A DNA stretch of 64,000 bases from WHSW01 sp963781265 (GCA_963781265.1 CAWAFH010000015.1:1-64000), one strand, 5' to 3'. Positions 37,221 through 45,940 are shown, counted from the first letter of the stretch. Notes: a model not told the origin generated them from the letters alone. Translations and numbers: made by a program.

Positions 37221-38249
37221 ATGTCCGAATCAGGACTCAAGTCCGAGCCGGGGCTGAGGGAGCTGCTGACCGCAGGCCTTCATTTCGGCCACCAGACCAG
37301 GCGCTGGAACCCGCGCATGCGTCGCTACATCCACGGCGAGCGCGACGGGATCCACATCATCGACCTGCTGCAGACCGAGCAGCTGCTCAACCAGGCCCGC
37401 GACTTCGCGGTCGAGGTCGCCGGCAAGGGCGGCACCGTGCTGTTCGTCGGCACGAAGAAGCAGGCGCGCGATTCGGTCAAGAACTGGGCCGAGGCGAGCG
37501 GCATGCCGTACGTCAACCAGCGCTGGCTCGGCGGCCTGCTGACCAACTTCCAGACGATGTCGGCCCGGATCGACCGCCTCCACGAGCTCACCGGGCTCAG
37601 GGACGACGGCCGCCTCGAGCTGCTGCCGACCAAGGAGCGGATGTCGATGGAGGCCGAGCTCGAGAAGCTCGAGTACAACCTCGGCGGCGTTCGCGACATG
37701 AAGCGGCTCCCGCAGGCGGCGCTGATCATCGATCTGAAGACCGAGGCCATCGCGGTCGCCGAGGCGACCCGTCTGGGGATCCCGATCCTCGGCCTGGTCG
37801 ACTCGAACGTCGACCCGATGGGCGTCACCTACCCGATCCCCGGCAACGACGACTCGATGCGCTCGTGCGAGCTGGTCGTCGGCACGATCGGCAGCGCGGT
37901 CCAGAACGCCGCCAACACCTATCGCGAGATGGAGGCCAAGCGCCGCGCCGAGGAAGAGGAGCGCCGCCGCGCCGAGGAAGAGGCGAAGCGCAAGCGCGAG
38001 GAGGAAGAGCGGGCTCGCAAGGAGGCCGAGGAGGCCGCCGCGAAGGCCGCCGCCGAGCAGCAGGCCGCCCAGCAGGCGGCCGCGCCGCCCCAGCAGGCCG
38101 CGCCGCAGGGCCAGCAGGCTCCGGCCCAGGGAGGAGCCCAGCAGGCGGCTCCCGCGCAGCCTCAGACCCCGCCTCAGCCGCCCCAGCAACAGCAGCAGCC
38201 CCAGCAGGCGGCGCCCGATCAGGCCGAGAAGGCCGAGGAGGGTTCGTGA
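37221..38249 (+). CDS. rpsB: 30S ribosomal protein S2 with long low-complexity tail
   Basis: 342 residues. Residues 1 to about 232 are a normal S2 (LLTAGLHFGHQTRRWNPRMRRYI, TVLFVGTKKQARDSV, NQRWLGGLLTNFQTM, PILGLVDSNVDPMGVTYPIPGNDD). Beyond this lies an extension of over 100 residues: first a charged Glu/Arg/Lys/Ala coiled-coil-like helix (about 235-275), then Gln/Ala/Pro-rich sequence. Extended S2 tails occur in actinobacteria, but this one is long. The stop overlaps tsf (TGATG-type). Confidence 0.95.
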   Translation: MSESGLKSEPGLRELLTAGLHFGHQTRRWNPRMRRYIHGERDGIHIIDLLQTEQLLNQARDFAVEVAGKGGTVLFVGTKKQARDSVKNWAEASGMPYVNQRWLGGLLTNFQTMSARIDRLHELTGLRDDGRLELLPTKERMSMEAELEKLEYNLGGVRDMKRLPQAALIIDLKTEAIAVAEATRLGIPILGLVDSNVDPMGVTYPIPGNDDSMRSCELVVGTIGSAVQNAANTYREMEAKRRAEEEERRRAEEEAKRKREEEERARKEAEEAAAKAAAEQQAAQQAAAPPQQAAPQGQQAPAQGGAQQAAPAQPQTPPQPPQQQQQPQQAAPDQAEKAEEGS

Positions 38250-38854
38250 TGGCGGTGGGAGCCCAGGACGTGAAGGCGCTGCGCGACCGCACCGGCGCCG
38301 CGATGATGGATTGCAAGGCGGCGCTCGAGGAGGCCGATGGTGACGCCGACAAGGCCGTCGAGCTGCTGCGCGTCAAGGGCCAGGCATCGGCCGCGAAGCG
38401 CTCGGGCAAGGCGACCAGCGAGGGCATCGTCAGCTCCTACATCCACGCCGGGGGCAAGGTGGGCGTCCTGGTCGAGGTCCAGTGCGAGACGGACTTCGTC
38501 GCCCGCACCGACGACTTCCAGGAGTTCGCCCGGGAGGTCGCGATCCACATCGCGGCGCTCAACCCGCAGTTCGTGTCGATCGACGAGATCCCCGAGGAGG
38601 CCCGCGAGGCCGAGCGGCGGGTGTTCGAGGAGAAGGCGCGTGAGGAGGGCAAGCCCGACAACGTGATCGAGAAGATCGTCGACGGCCAGCTGAAGAAGTG
38701 GGCCAAGGACGTCGTCCTGCTCGAGCAGGAGCACGTGCGCACGGACCGCTACGACGGCAAGACGATCGAGCAGATCCGGGCCGACCTGGCCGCCAACACC
38801 GGCGAGAACGTGCGGATCGCCCGCTTCGCCCGCTTCGCCGTCGGCGAGGAGTAG
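38249..38854 (+). CDS. tsf: Elongation factor Ts
   Basis: 201 residues: QDVKALRDRTGAAMMDCKAALEEADGD, VLVEVQCETDFVARTDDFQEF and the C-terminal NIRDRL-type end replaced by NVRIARFARFAVGEE. EF-Ts recharges EF-Tu with GTP. This is the short one-core-domain form, as in Thermus-like and many actinobacterial proteins. ATG 38249 overlaps the rpsB stop, so the pair is coupled as in most bacteria. Confidence 0.95.
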   Translation: MAVGAQDVKALRDRTGAAMMDCKAALEEADGDADKAVELLRVKGQASAAKRSGKATSEGIVSSYIHAGGKVGVLVEVQCETDFVARTDDFQEFAREVAIHIAALNPQFVSIDEIPEEAREAERRVFEEKAREEGKPDNVIEKIVDGQLKKWAKDVVLLEQEHVRTDRYDGKTIEQIRADLAANTGENVRIARFARFAVGEE

Positions 38855-38873
38855 GGCCTCGCCGCGCAGCGAC

Positions 38874-38879
38874 TAGGGT
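38874..38879 (+). promoter_or_regulatory. Leaderless-type -10 of pyrH
   Basis: TAGGGT lies 8 nt before ATG 38888, in the short tsf-pyrH gap, so pyrH could be transcribed independently of rpsB-tsf. Confidence 0.45.
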
Positions 38880-38887
38880 TGCCGCCG

Positions 38888-39613
38888 ATGGCGGACCCGA
38901 TCTTCAGCCGGATCCTGCTCAAGGTCTCGGGCGAGGCGCTGATGGGCTCGCTCGAGTTCGGCACCGACCCCGAGCGGATCGATCAGATCTCGCAGCAGAT
39001 CCACGACGTCGCCTCGCGCGACGTCGAGACCGCGGTCGTGGTCGGCGCCGGGAACATCTACCGCGGTCTCGAGGGCGCCGCGCAGGGGATGGACCGGGCG
39101 ACCGCCGACTACATGGGCATGCTCGCGACCGTGCTCAACGCGCTCACGCTCCAGGACGCGCTCGAGCGGCTGGGTACCTACACGCGGGTGATGTCGGCGA
39201 TCGCGGTGACCGAGGTCGCCGAGCCCTACATCCGCCGGCGGGCGATGCGCCACCTCGAGAAGGGGCGCGTCGTGATCTTCGCGGCGGGCACCGGCAACCC
39301 GTTCTTCACCACCGACACGGCCGCGGCGCTGCGGGCGCTGGAGATCCACGCCGAGGCGATCCTGATGGCGAAGCACGGGGTCGAAGGCGTCCATGACGCC
39401 GACCCGTCGGAGGTCCCGGACGCCAAGTTCCTGCCCGAGATCACCCACATGGAGGCGATCGAGAAGGGCCTGCGGGTGATGGACTCGACCGCGCTCTCGC
39501 TGTGCATGGACAACGGCCTGCCCATCCACGTCTTCAACATGGCGGACCCGCTCAACATAGATAGGATCGTCAGCGGCGAGCGGGTCGGCACCATCGTCCG
39601 TACAGAGGCCTGA
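38888..39613 (+). CDS. pyrH: UMP kinase
   Basis: 241 residues of amino-acid-kinase fold: RILLKVSGEALMG, VVVGAGNIYRG, DRATADYMGMLATVLNALTLQDALE, IFAAGTGNPFFTTDTAAALRA, GVEGVHDADPS and STALSLCMDNGLPI. It phosphorylates UMP for pyrimidine nucleotide supply. The order rpsB-tsf-pyrH-frr is standard. A TTG at 38879 would add three residues but lies in the -10. Confidence 0.96.
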   Translation: MADPIFSRILLKVSGEALMGSLEFGTDPERIDQISQQIHDVASRDVETAVVVGAGNIYRGLEGAAQGMDRATADYMGMLATVLNALTLQDALERLGTYTRVMSAIAVTEVAEPYIRRRAMRHLEKGRVVIFAAGTGNPFFTTDTAAALRALEIHAEAILMAKHGVEGVHDADPSEVPDAKFLPEITHMEAIEKGLRVMDSTALSLCMDNGLPIHVFNMADPLNIDRIVSGERVGTIVRTEA

Positions 39614-39631
39614 GAGAGGAGCGGCGCACAG

Positions 39632-40198
39632 TTGTCCGAGATCACCGATGAGTTCATCTCCGATGCCGCCGATCGGATGTCGAAGTCGGTGGAGTCGTGT
39701 CGCCACGAGCTCGCCACGGTCCGCACGGGACGCGCCTCGCCGCACCTGCTCGACCGGATCGTGGTCGACTACTACGGGGTCGAGACGCCGATCAAGCAAC
39801 TCGCCCAGGTCTCGGCCACCGACGCCCGCCTGCTCACCGTGACCCCGTTCGACAAGAGCTCGATCGCCTCGATCGAGAAGGCGATCCTCGAGTCCGACCT
39901 CGGGCTCACGCCGTCCAACGACGGCAACGTGATCCGGCTGCAGATCCCCGAGCTCAACGAGGAGCGGCGGCGCGACATGGTCAAGGTCGTCCACGGCGTC
40001 GGCGAGGAGGGCAAGGTCGCGGTTCGCAACATCCGCCGCGACGTCATGCACGACCTGCGCGAGCTCAAGAAGGAGGGCGAGGTCGGCGAGGACGACGAAC
40101 GCCGGGCCGAGTCCGAGCTGCAGAAGCGCACCGACGAGGCGACGACGGAGATCGACGGCCTGCTCAAGGCCAAGGAAGAAGAGATCCTCGAAGTGTGA
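39632..40198 (+). CDS. frr: Ribosome recycling factor
   Basis: 188 residues: ATVRTGRASPHLLDRIVVDYYG, TPIKQLAQVSATDARLLTVTPFDK, NDGNVIRLQIPELNEERRRDMVK and AVRNIRRDVMHDLRELKKEGE, ending in the usual long C-terminal helix. It splits post-termination ribosomes together with EF-G. The start is a TTG (39632) with GAGAGGAG 11-18 nt upstream. Confidence 0.96.
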   Translation: MSEITDEFISDAADRMSKSVESCRHELATVRTGRASPHLLDRIVVDYYGVETPIKQLAQVSATDARLLTVTPFDKSSIASIEKAILESDLGLTPSNDGNVIRLQIPELNEERRRDMVKVVHGVGEEGKVAVRNIRRDVMHDLRELKKEGEVGEDDERRAESELQKRTDEATTEIDGLLKAKEEEILEV

Positions 40199-40205
40199 GG
40201 GGCCT

Positions 40206-40916
40206 GTGAGCTCCCGATCACCCGCAGGAAGCGGACGCGAAGCGGAGCATTCCGGCGGTCCCAGGTTCGTCGCGATCATCACCGACGGCAACGGCAGGTG
40301 GGCGGCGGAGCGGGGGCTCCCGGCGGTCGAGGGACACCGCGCCGGCGCCGACACGGTCAAGGCGCGCCTGCGCGATGCCGCGGAGCTCGGGGTCGAGGAG
40401 CTGACGGTGTTCTCGTTCTCGACCGAGAACTGGCAGCGCCCCCGGGCCGAGGTCGACGGGCTGATGGCGATGTTCGCCGAGCGGATCGAGCGCGAGACGC
40501 CCGAGCTCGACGCCGAAGGGGTGCGGATGCGCTTCGTCGGCCGCCGCGAGGGGGTCGCGGCCGACCTGGTCGAGCGGATGGATTGGGCCGAGTCGACCAC
40601 GGCGCAGAACACGCGGATCACCCTCTTCGTCGCCTTCAACTACGGCGGCAGGGCGGAGATCGTCGACGCGGCGCGAAGCTTCGAGGGAAGCTCGGAGGAG
40701 GAGTTTCGCAACCACCTCTACGCGCCCGAGATGCACGACCCAGACCTCCTGATCCGGACCAGCGGCGAGCAGCGTGTCTCGAACTTCCTGCTGTGGCAGT
40801 GCGCCTACTCGGAGCTCGTCTTCTCCGAGCCGCTGTGGCCCGACTTCGACCGCGCCGCGTTCGAGAGCGCCCTCGGCGAGTACGAGACCCGCCGGCGCCG
40901 GTTCGGGGGGCGTTAG
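40206..40916 (+). CDS. uppS: Isoprenyl transferase (undecaprenyl diphosphate synthase-like)
   Basis: 236 residues of the cis-prenyltransferase family: AIITDGNGRWA with catalytic Asp 27 (the Met normally before it is Thr), GHRAGADTVK, TVFSFSTENWQRP, VAFNYGGRAEI, DLLIRTSGEQRVSNFLLWQ and YSELVFSEPLWPDF. It makes long-chain isoprenyl diphosphate, the lipid carrier of cell-wall synthesis. The first 20 residues are encoded by an interspersed repeat (40221-40255), giving PAGSGREAEHSGG before the conserved domain. GTG 40206 lies 8 nt after frr. Confidence 0.93.
   Translation: MSSRSPAGSGREAEHSGGPRFVAIITDGNGRWAAERGLPAVEGHRAGADTVKARLRDAAELGVEELTVFSFSTENWQRPRAEVDGLMAMFAERIERETPELDAEGVRMRFVGRREGVAADLVERMDWAESTTAQNTRITLFVAFNYGGRAEIVDAARSFEGSSEEEFRNHLYAPEMHDPDLLIRTSGEQRVSNFLLWQCAYSELVFSEPLWPDFDRAAFESALGEYETRRRRFGGR
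40221..40255. repeat. Interspersed repeat, copy B (inside uppS)
   Basis: Core GCGGACGCGAAGCGGAGCAT is identical to copy C at 22461-22495 on the opposite strand. It is in frame and encodes part of the nonconserved UppS N-terminus. Confidence 0.65.
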
Positions 40917-40919
40917 CCG

Positions 40920-41852
40920 ATGGAGGGATCGCGGCCGTTCGACTCCGAGGTCGACTTCGACCACCCGCGCCGCGCCCGTCCTGAGCCGCCGCCGCCGCTG
41001 GCCGCCGAGCGCGGCCGCCGCAAGGGCGGGCGCCCGCCGCGCAAGCCGCGTCGCCTGCGCTCCGAGACCCTCGCCCGGATCGCCTGGGCGCTCCCCTGGA
41101 TCGCCATCGTGGTCACGATCGCGATCATCGGCGGCGAGGTGTTCGCGGCGGCCATGGTCGGCTTCGCCTGCGTCGGCATCCACGAGTTCTTCCGGATGAC
41201 GCGCGACGCCCGCCCGTTCCTGCTCACCGCGTTCGTGGTCGCGGCCGGACTCGTCGTCGCCGCCTTCTACGGCGACCAGTACCAGATGATGATCGTGCTG
41301 GCGGCGAGCATCCCGCTGATCTTCCTCTCGTCGATCACCCGTCCCGACCGCGACGGGATCACGCTCTCGGTCACCGTGACGGTCTTCGCGATCGTCTGGA
41401 TCGGGGTTCCGTTCGCGCACGCGGTCCTGCTGCGCGAGCTTCCCGAGCACGGGGCCGCGCTGCTCGTCGACGTCCTCGTCGCGACCTTCGTCGCCGACAC
41501 CGCCGCCTACGCAGGCGGGCGCCTGTTCGGCCGCCACCGCCTGGCGCCGGCGCTGTCGCCGAACAAGACGCTCGAGGGCCTCGCCTTCGGCTTCGTCGGC
41601 GGCACGCTCGGGCTCTGGTTCGCCGGCCTGTACCAGGACTGGCTGCCGGGAATCGACGCGCTCCTCATCGGGATGGCCGTGGCCGTGCTCGCCCCGATCG
41701 GCGACCTGTTCGAGTCGATGCTCAAGCGCGATCTGCAGATCAAGGACTCGGGGACGATCTTCGGGCCGCACGGCGGCCTGCTCGATCGCCTCGATGCGCT
41801 CCTGTTCACGATCGTCGCCGGCTACTACCTGGCGGTCCTGTTCGTCTACTGA
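40920..41852 (+). CDS. cdsA: Phosphatidate cytidylyltransferase
   Basis: 310 residues. About 45 residues of Arg/Pro-rich cytoplasmic N-terminus are followed by about seven membrane helices. The CDP-diglyceride synthase signature SMLKRDLQIKDSGTIFGPHGG is at about 273-293 with LLDRLDAL after it. It makes CDP-diacylglycerol for phospholipids, feeding PgsA-type enzymes such as that at 59583. It is 3 bp from uppS, in the classical uppS-cdsA order. Confidence 0.94.
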   Translation: MEGSRPFDSEVDFDHPRRARPEPPPPLAAERGRRKGGRPPRKPRRLRSETLARIAWALPWIAIVVTIAIIGGEVFAAAMVGFACVGIHEFFRMTRDARPFLLTAFVVAAGLVVAAFYGDQYQMMIVLAASIPLIFLSSITRPDRDGITLSVTVTVFAIVWIGVPFAHAVLLRELPEHGAALLVDVLVATFVADTAAYAGGRLFGRHRLAPALSPNKTLEGLAFGFVGGTLGLWFAGLYQDWLPGIDALLIGMAVAVLAPIGDLFESMLKRDLQIKDSGTIFGPHGGLLDRLDALLFTIVAGYYLAVLFVY

Positions 41853-41866
41853 CCGACCGCGTTCAA

Positions 41867-42655
41867 TCAACCGAGCGCGCGCACGAACTCGATGTCGTCG
41901 CGCAGGCCGGCCAGCGGCCCTGGCGTCTCGACCACGGCCGCGGGCGCCGCGGCCAGGCCGGCGCTGATCATCGCGCGCAGCGCCTCAGGGTCGATCTTGC
42001 CCTCGCCGAGGCGCTCGTGGCGGTCGGCGCCGGTCCCGGCCGGATCGCGCGAGTCGTTGGCGTGGAGCAGGTCGAGGCCGCCCGTGATGGCGACCGCGCG
42101 CTCGACCGCGTCGCCGAGCTCCTCGCCGGCCGCGTGGGCGTGGCAGGTGTCGAAGCAGAAGCCGAGGTCGATCCCGTGGTCGGCGTCGTCGATCGCCTCC
42201 CAGAGCCGCGCGAGGGCGTCGAAGCGCCGCGCGACCGCGTTCTCGCCGCCGGCGGTGTTCTCGACCAGGACCTTGACGTCGGTCTCGAGCAGCTCGAGCG
42301 AGCGCAGCCAGCGCCCGGGGCCCTCGGCGATGTCGTCCTCGGCGTGCCCGCCGTGGACGATGACCGCGGCGGCGTCGATCTCGGCCGCCGCGTCGCAGGT
42401 CTGCTGGAGGATCTTGCGCGAGCCGTAGCGGACGTTGGGCTTCGGCGAGCAGACGTTGATCAGGTACGGCGCGTGGACGAAGACGTCGATCGGGCTCGCC
42501 CGCAACGCGTCGGTCTCGGGATGGGGAGGGGGCTTTCGCCACGAGCCCGGGTCGGAGAGGAAGATCTGGACGCACTCGGCGCCCAGTTCCGCGGCCGCCT
42601 CGAGGGGCGCTTCGCGCTCGACGTGAGCGCCGATCTTGGTCGTCGAGCCGGCCAC
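41867..42655 (-). CDS. nfo: Endonuclease IV (AP endonuclease)
   Basis: 262 residues of xylose-isomerase-like TIM barrel: KIGAHVERE, VQIFLSDPGSWRKPP, FVHAPYLINVCSPKPNVR, VIVHGGHAEDD, VLVENTAGGENAV, LGFCFDTCHAHAAGEEL and LHANDSRDPAGTGADRHERLGEGKI. These are the zinc-ligand His, Glu and Asp blocks of Nfo. It cuts DNA at abasic sites in base-excision repair. GTG 42655 has TATGCT 6 nt upstream. It interrupts the usual cdsA-dxr adjacency on the opposite strand. Confidence 0.93.
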   Translation of the reverse strand: MAGSTTKIGAHVEREAPLEAAAELGAECVQIFLSDPGSWRKPPPHPETDALRASPIDVFVHAPYLINVCSPKPNVRYGSRKILQQTCDAAAEIDAAAVIVHGGHAEDDIAEGPGRWLRSLELLETDVKVLVENTAGGENAVARRFDALARLWEAIDDADHGIDLGFCFDTCHAHAAGEELGDAVERAVAITGGLDLLHANDSRDPAGTGADRHERLGEGKIDPEALRAMISAGLAAAPAAVVETPGPLAGLRDDIEFVRALG

Positions 42656-42667
42656 GGCCCGAGCATA
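42656..42667 (-). promoter_or_regulatory. Leaderless-type -10 of nfo
   Basis: TATGCT (42667-42662) lies 6 nt before GTG 42655. Confidence 0.5.
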
Positions 42668-42793
42668 CGGGCTGCCCGCGACCCCCAAGGGAGCGCGACC
42701 GGGGTTTGGGGTCGAGGTTTGGGGTTCGCCCCGATGGCGCGGGGGCCGGCGTCGGTGAGGGTTCGCCCACCAACCGATCCGGAAAGGAAATCC

Positions 42794-43594
42794 ATGAACC
42801 GACCGATCCCCCTCATCCTCGTCGCCTGCGCCGTCGCGGCGCTGGCCCCGGCGGCCGCAAGCGCCGCCGGCGGCACCAAGACGGCGAAGTTCAAGGCCTC
42901 GATCAGCGGTAACCAGGTGACCACCTGGGGCTACGACAAGGCCGCTGAGCCGCCGTGCGTCGGCGCCGTCCACTCGGCCGGCTCGGTGCAGATGCCCTAC
43001 CGCTCGCGCAAGCCCACGAAGCTGTCCGCGATCCAGGTGCCGAAGAGCAACCCGCTCTACCAGACCAGCCACGGAGACCCGTTCTTCTCACCGACGATCA
43101 AGGTCTCGGCCTCGGCCGATGTGGAGGGCGAGGCGAGCGCGACCGGACCGCCGAACCCTGACCAGTGCGACGACAACGGCGGCGGCGTCGTCGAGCAGCC
43201 CAAGGACTGTGGCCTCGTCGTCGGCTTCCTCGACGTGAAGCTCTCCTACATCCTCGACGACGAGGTGCTGGTCACCGGCAACGCGCTCGGCTGGGGTCAG
43301 AGCGCGATCTCGACCGGCGGCGGCGACGAACTGCGCAACGCGTTCATGAACTGCCCCTACTGGGAGGGCGGCCCGTACGACGACAGCGAGGCGCAGGGCG
43401 ACCTGATCTTCGCGCAGGAGAAGCTGGCGCCGAAGCGCGTCTTCGACAAGAACCGCGAGAAGATCGTCATCGACGGCTCGGTCCGGGAGTGCTATGACGA
43501 CACCGGGATCTCGGCCTGCGGCCGCGACCCGGAGGATCTCTTCTACGGCGAGATCCTGAACACGTTCAAGCTCACCCTGAAGCGGGTCAGGTAA
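42794..43594 (+). CDS. Secreted protein of unknown function
   Basis: 266 residues with a clear Sec signal (MNRPIPLILVACAVAALAPA, cleavage after ASA near residue 24). The mature part is beta-rich, acidic, with paired Cys residues (AAEPPCVGAV, DQCDDNGGG, KDCGLVV, NCPYWEGG, ECYDDTGISACG) that could form disulphides. I do not recognise the family. GGAAAGGAAA before ATG 42794 is a strong ribosome site. The upstream spacer contains a near-tandem GGTTTGGGG pair at about 42702-42725. Confidence 0.7.
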   Translation: MNRPIPLILVACAVAALAPAAASAAGGTKTAKFKASISGNQVTTWGYDKAAEPPCVGAVHSAGSVQMPYRSRKPTKLSAIQVPKSNPLYQTSHGDPFFSPTIKVSASADVEGEASATGPPNPDQCDDNGGGVVEQPKDCGLVVGFLDVKLSYILDDEVLVTGNALGWGQSAISTGGGDELRNAFMNCPYWEGGPYDDSEAQGDLIFAQEKLAPKRVFDKNREKIVIDGSVRECYDDTGISACGRDPEDLFYGEILNTFKLTLKRVR

Positions 43595-43605
43595 GCGCGA
43601 CCAGG

Positions 43606-43641
43606 GCGCGGGCCGGTGCCGTTGCGGGCGCCGGCTCGCGC
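43606..43641 (+). terminator. Possible terminator hairpin after the secreted protein gene
   Basis: GCGCGGGCCGG (43606-43616) and CCGGCTCGCGC (43631-43641) pair at 10 of 11 positions. There is no U-tract, so function is uncertain. Confidence 0.35.
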
Positions 43642-43665
43642 TCATCTGCGCGTTAGACGCATCGC

Positions 43666-43671
43666 TACCCT
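43666..43671 (+). promoter_or_regulatory. Leaderless-type -10 of dxr
   Basis: TACCCT lies 6 nt before ATG 43678. Confidence 0.5.
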
Positions 43672-43677
43672 GGCCCG

Positions 43678-44832
43678 ATGGCCAAGCGGGTGGTGATCTG
43701 CGGCTCGACCGGTTCGATCGGCGAGCAGGCGCTCGACGTGATCGGGGGCTCCGACGAGCTCGAGCTCGTCGGCCTGTCCGCCGCGACCAACTGGGAGCGC
43801 CTGGTCGCCCAGGCGCGCGAGCACGGGGTCGGCGCGGTCGCGCTCTCGGACCCGCAGGCGGCCGAGCGCGCGGGCCGCGAGCTCGAAGGCGCCCGTGTGC
43901 TCGCCGGCGACGAGGGCGTGCGCGAGCTGATCGCCACCGCCCACGCCGACCTGATCCTCAACGCGATCGTCGGGACCGCGGGCCTCGGGCCGACCATCGT
44001 CGCGCTGAGCGAGGGCATCGCGCTGGCGCTCGCCAACAAGGAGAGCCTCGTGGTCGGCGGCGAGCTGATCACCGCGCTCGCCGAGGCGACCGAGACCCGG
44101 ATCCTGCCGGTCGACTCCGAGCATTCGGCGATCTTCCAGCTGCTCGAGGGAGAGGCGCCCGGGAGCGTCGACCGCCTCGTCCTCACCGCTTCCGGCGGGC
44201 CGTTTCGCGGCCGCACCGACCTCAGCGGGGTCGGCGTCGAAGAGGCGCTCGCCCATCCGACCTGGGTGATGGGCGGGCGGATCACGATCGACTCGGCCAC
44301 CCTGTTCAACAAGGGCTTGGAGCTGATCGAGGCCCATCACCTGTTCGGGGTGCCCTACGAGCGGATCGACGTCGTCGTCCACCCGCAGTCGATCGTCCAC
44401 TCGCTGATCGAGCTCAACGACGGCGCCCAGCTCGCCCACCTCGGCCTTCCGGACATGAGGGTGCCGATCTCCTACGCGCTCCACCATCCCGAGCGCGCCG
44501 ACGTCACCGTTCCGAGGCTCGACCTGGCGGCCGTCGGCCGGCTCGAGTTCGAGTCCCCGGACCTGGAGACCTTCCCCTGCCTGCGCCTCGCCCGCGAGGC
44601 CGGGCTCGCCGGAGGCACCGCTCCGTGCGCGCTGAACGCCGCCGACGAGGTCGCCGTCGCCGCGTTCCTCGACGGGCGGATCGCGTTCACGGCGATCGCC
44701 GAGGTGATCGCCGGCACGCTCGACGAGGTCCAGGGCGAGCCCCTGGCCCACTTCGAGCAGCTCTTCGAGTGCGACGCACGGGCCCGCGAGGTTGCCGCCG
44801 GGCTGGTCGGGCGGGCGGCGGTGGGCGCGTGA
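43678..44832 (+). CDS. dxr: 1-deoxy-D-xylulose 5-phosphate reductoisomerase
   Basis: 384 residues. VVICGSTGSIGEQALDVI is the NADPH fold (9-15 GSTGSIG). LALANKESLVVGGELI, LPVDSEHSAIFQLLEG (metal-binding Asp and Glu), LTASGGPFRG, HPTWVMGGRITIDSATLFNKGLE and HPQSIVHSLIELNDG follow. It is the second enzyme of the MEP isoprenoid pathway and the target of fosmidomycin. The pathway partner ispG lies at 55691. The gene ends 4 bp before rseP. Confidence 0.96.
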   Translation: MAKRVVICGSTGSIGEQALDVIGGSDELELVGLSAATNWERLVAQAREHGVGAVALSDPQAAERAGRELEGARVLAGDEGVRELIATAHADLILNAIVGTAGLGPTIVALSEGIALALANKESLVVGGELITALAEATETRILPVDSEHSAIFQLLEGEAPGSVDRLVLTASGGPFRGRTDLSGVGVEEALAHPTWVMGGRITIDSATLFNKGLELIEAHHLFGVPYERIDVVVHPQSIVHSLIELNDGAQLAHLGLPDMRVPISYALHHPERADVTVPRLDLAAVGRLEFESPDLETFPCLRLAREAGLAGGTAPCALNAADEVAVAAFLDGRIAFTAIAEVIAGTLDEVQGEPLAHFEQLFECDARAREVAAGLVGRAAVGA

Positions 44833-44836
44833 TTCG

Positions 44837-45940
44837 ATGAGCTGGATCCTCGCCTTCCTCGGCTTCGCGGTGCTGATCATCTGCCACGAGGCGGGCCACT
44901 TCACCGCCGCGAAGCTCGTCGGCATGCGGGTCGAGCGCTTCTTTTTGTTCTTCCCGCCGAAGCTTTGGAGCGTGCGCCGCGGTGAGACCGAGTACGGGAT
45001 CGGCGCGATCCCGCTCGGCGGCTTCGTGAAGATCACCGGCATGAACCCGGAGGAGGAGCTCGACCCCGAGGTCGCCCCGCGGGCCTACTCGAACATGCCG
45101 GTGTGGAAGCGGATCTTCGTGATCTCCGCGGGCCCGTTCGTCAACCTGGTGATCGCGTTCCTGATCCTGTTCGCGCTCGGCTTCACGCTCGAGAAGGCGA
45201 CCGCGGTCGCGGTCGACAACGTCGAGTCGGGGACCCCGGCCGCCACCCACCTCGAGGCGGGCGACCGGGTGCTGTCGATCAACGGCGTGACCAGCGGCGC
45301 CGGCGCGCCGGACGAGCAGGCCGACCGCCTCGTCGCGGCCCTCGACGGCCTGCACTGCGCCGGTGGCAGCGAGGCCGACGGCTGCCGGGCGACCGAGGCG
45401 GTGCCGATCGTCGTGGTTCGCGACGGCGAGCGCCAGACGATCGACGCGCGACCGTTCTACGACGCCGACGCGGAGCGCTTCCGGTTCGGCTTCAGCTTCG
45501 TCGGCGCCGGCCTGGTGCCGGCCGAGCGGACGATCTCGAGCTCGACGAGCTTCGCCGTCGACCGGATGTGGCAGGTGACCTCGGCCACCGTCGGGATCGT
45601 CGGGCGGATCTTCAACGCCGAGGAGCGCAAGCAGATCTCCGGCATCGTCGGCAGCTATGAGGTCACCCGGCAGTCGTTCGAGTTCGACACCCGCCAGGCC
45701 CTGCTGGTGCTGGCGCTGATCAGCCTCTCGCTCGCGGTCATCAACCTGTTTCCCTTCCTGCCGCTCGACGGCGGGCACATCTTCTGGGCCGTGGTCGAGA
45801 AGGTCCGCGGCCGGCCGGTATCGCTGCGAGTCATGGAGCGCGCGTCGGTCGTCGGCTTCGCGCTCGTGTTGATGCTGTTTGCGATCGGGCTCTCGAACGA
45901 CATCGGCCGCCTCTCCGGCGACGGCTTCGGGATCCGCTGA
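44837..45940 (+). CDS. rseP: RIP/site-2-type metalloprotease (RseP family)
   Basis: 367 residues. The zinc motif HEAGH is at 17-21 in the first membrane helix. YGIGAIPLGGFVKITGMN is the family loop. A PDZ domain (ESGTPAATHLEAGDRVLSINGV) contains an inserted Cys-bearing loop (LHCAGGSEADGCRA). NLFPFLPLDGGH carries the third zinc ligand Asp 311. It cuts transmembrane substrates such as anti-sigma factors within the membrane. Translation is probably coupled to dxr. Confidence 0.92.
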   Translation: MSWILAFLGFAVLIICHEAGHFTAAKLVGMRVERFFLFFPPKLWSVRRGETEYGIGAIPLGGFVKITGMNPEEELDPEVAPRAYSNMPVWKRIFVISAGPFVNLVIAFLILFALGFTLEKATAVAVDNVESGTPAATHLEAGDRVLSINGVTSGAGAPDEQADRLVAALDGLHCAGGSEADGCRATEAVPIVVVRDGERQTIDARPFYDADAERFRFGFSFVGAGLVPAERTISSSTSFAVDRMWQVTSATVGIVGRIFNAEERKQISGIVGSYEVTRQSFEFDTRQALLVLALISLSLAVINLFPFLPLDGGHIFWAVVEKVRGRPVSLRVMERASVVGFALVLMLFAIGLSNDIGRLSGDGFGIR

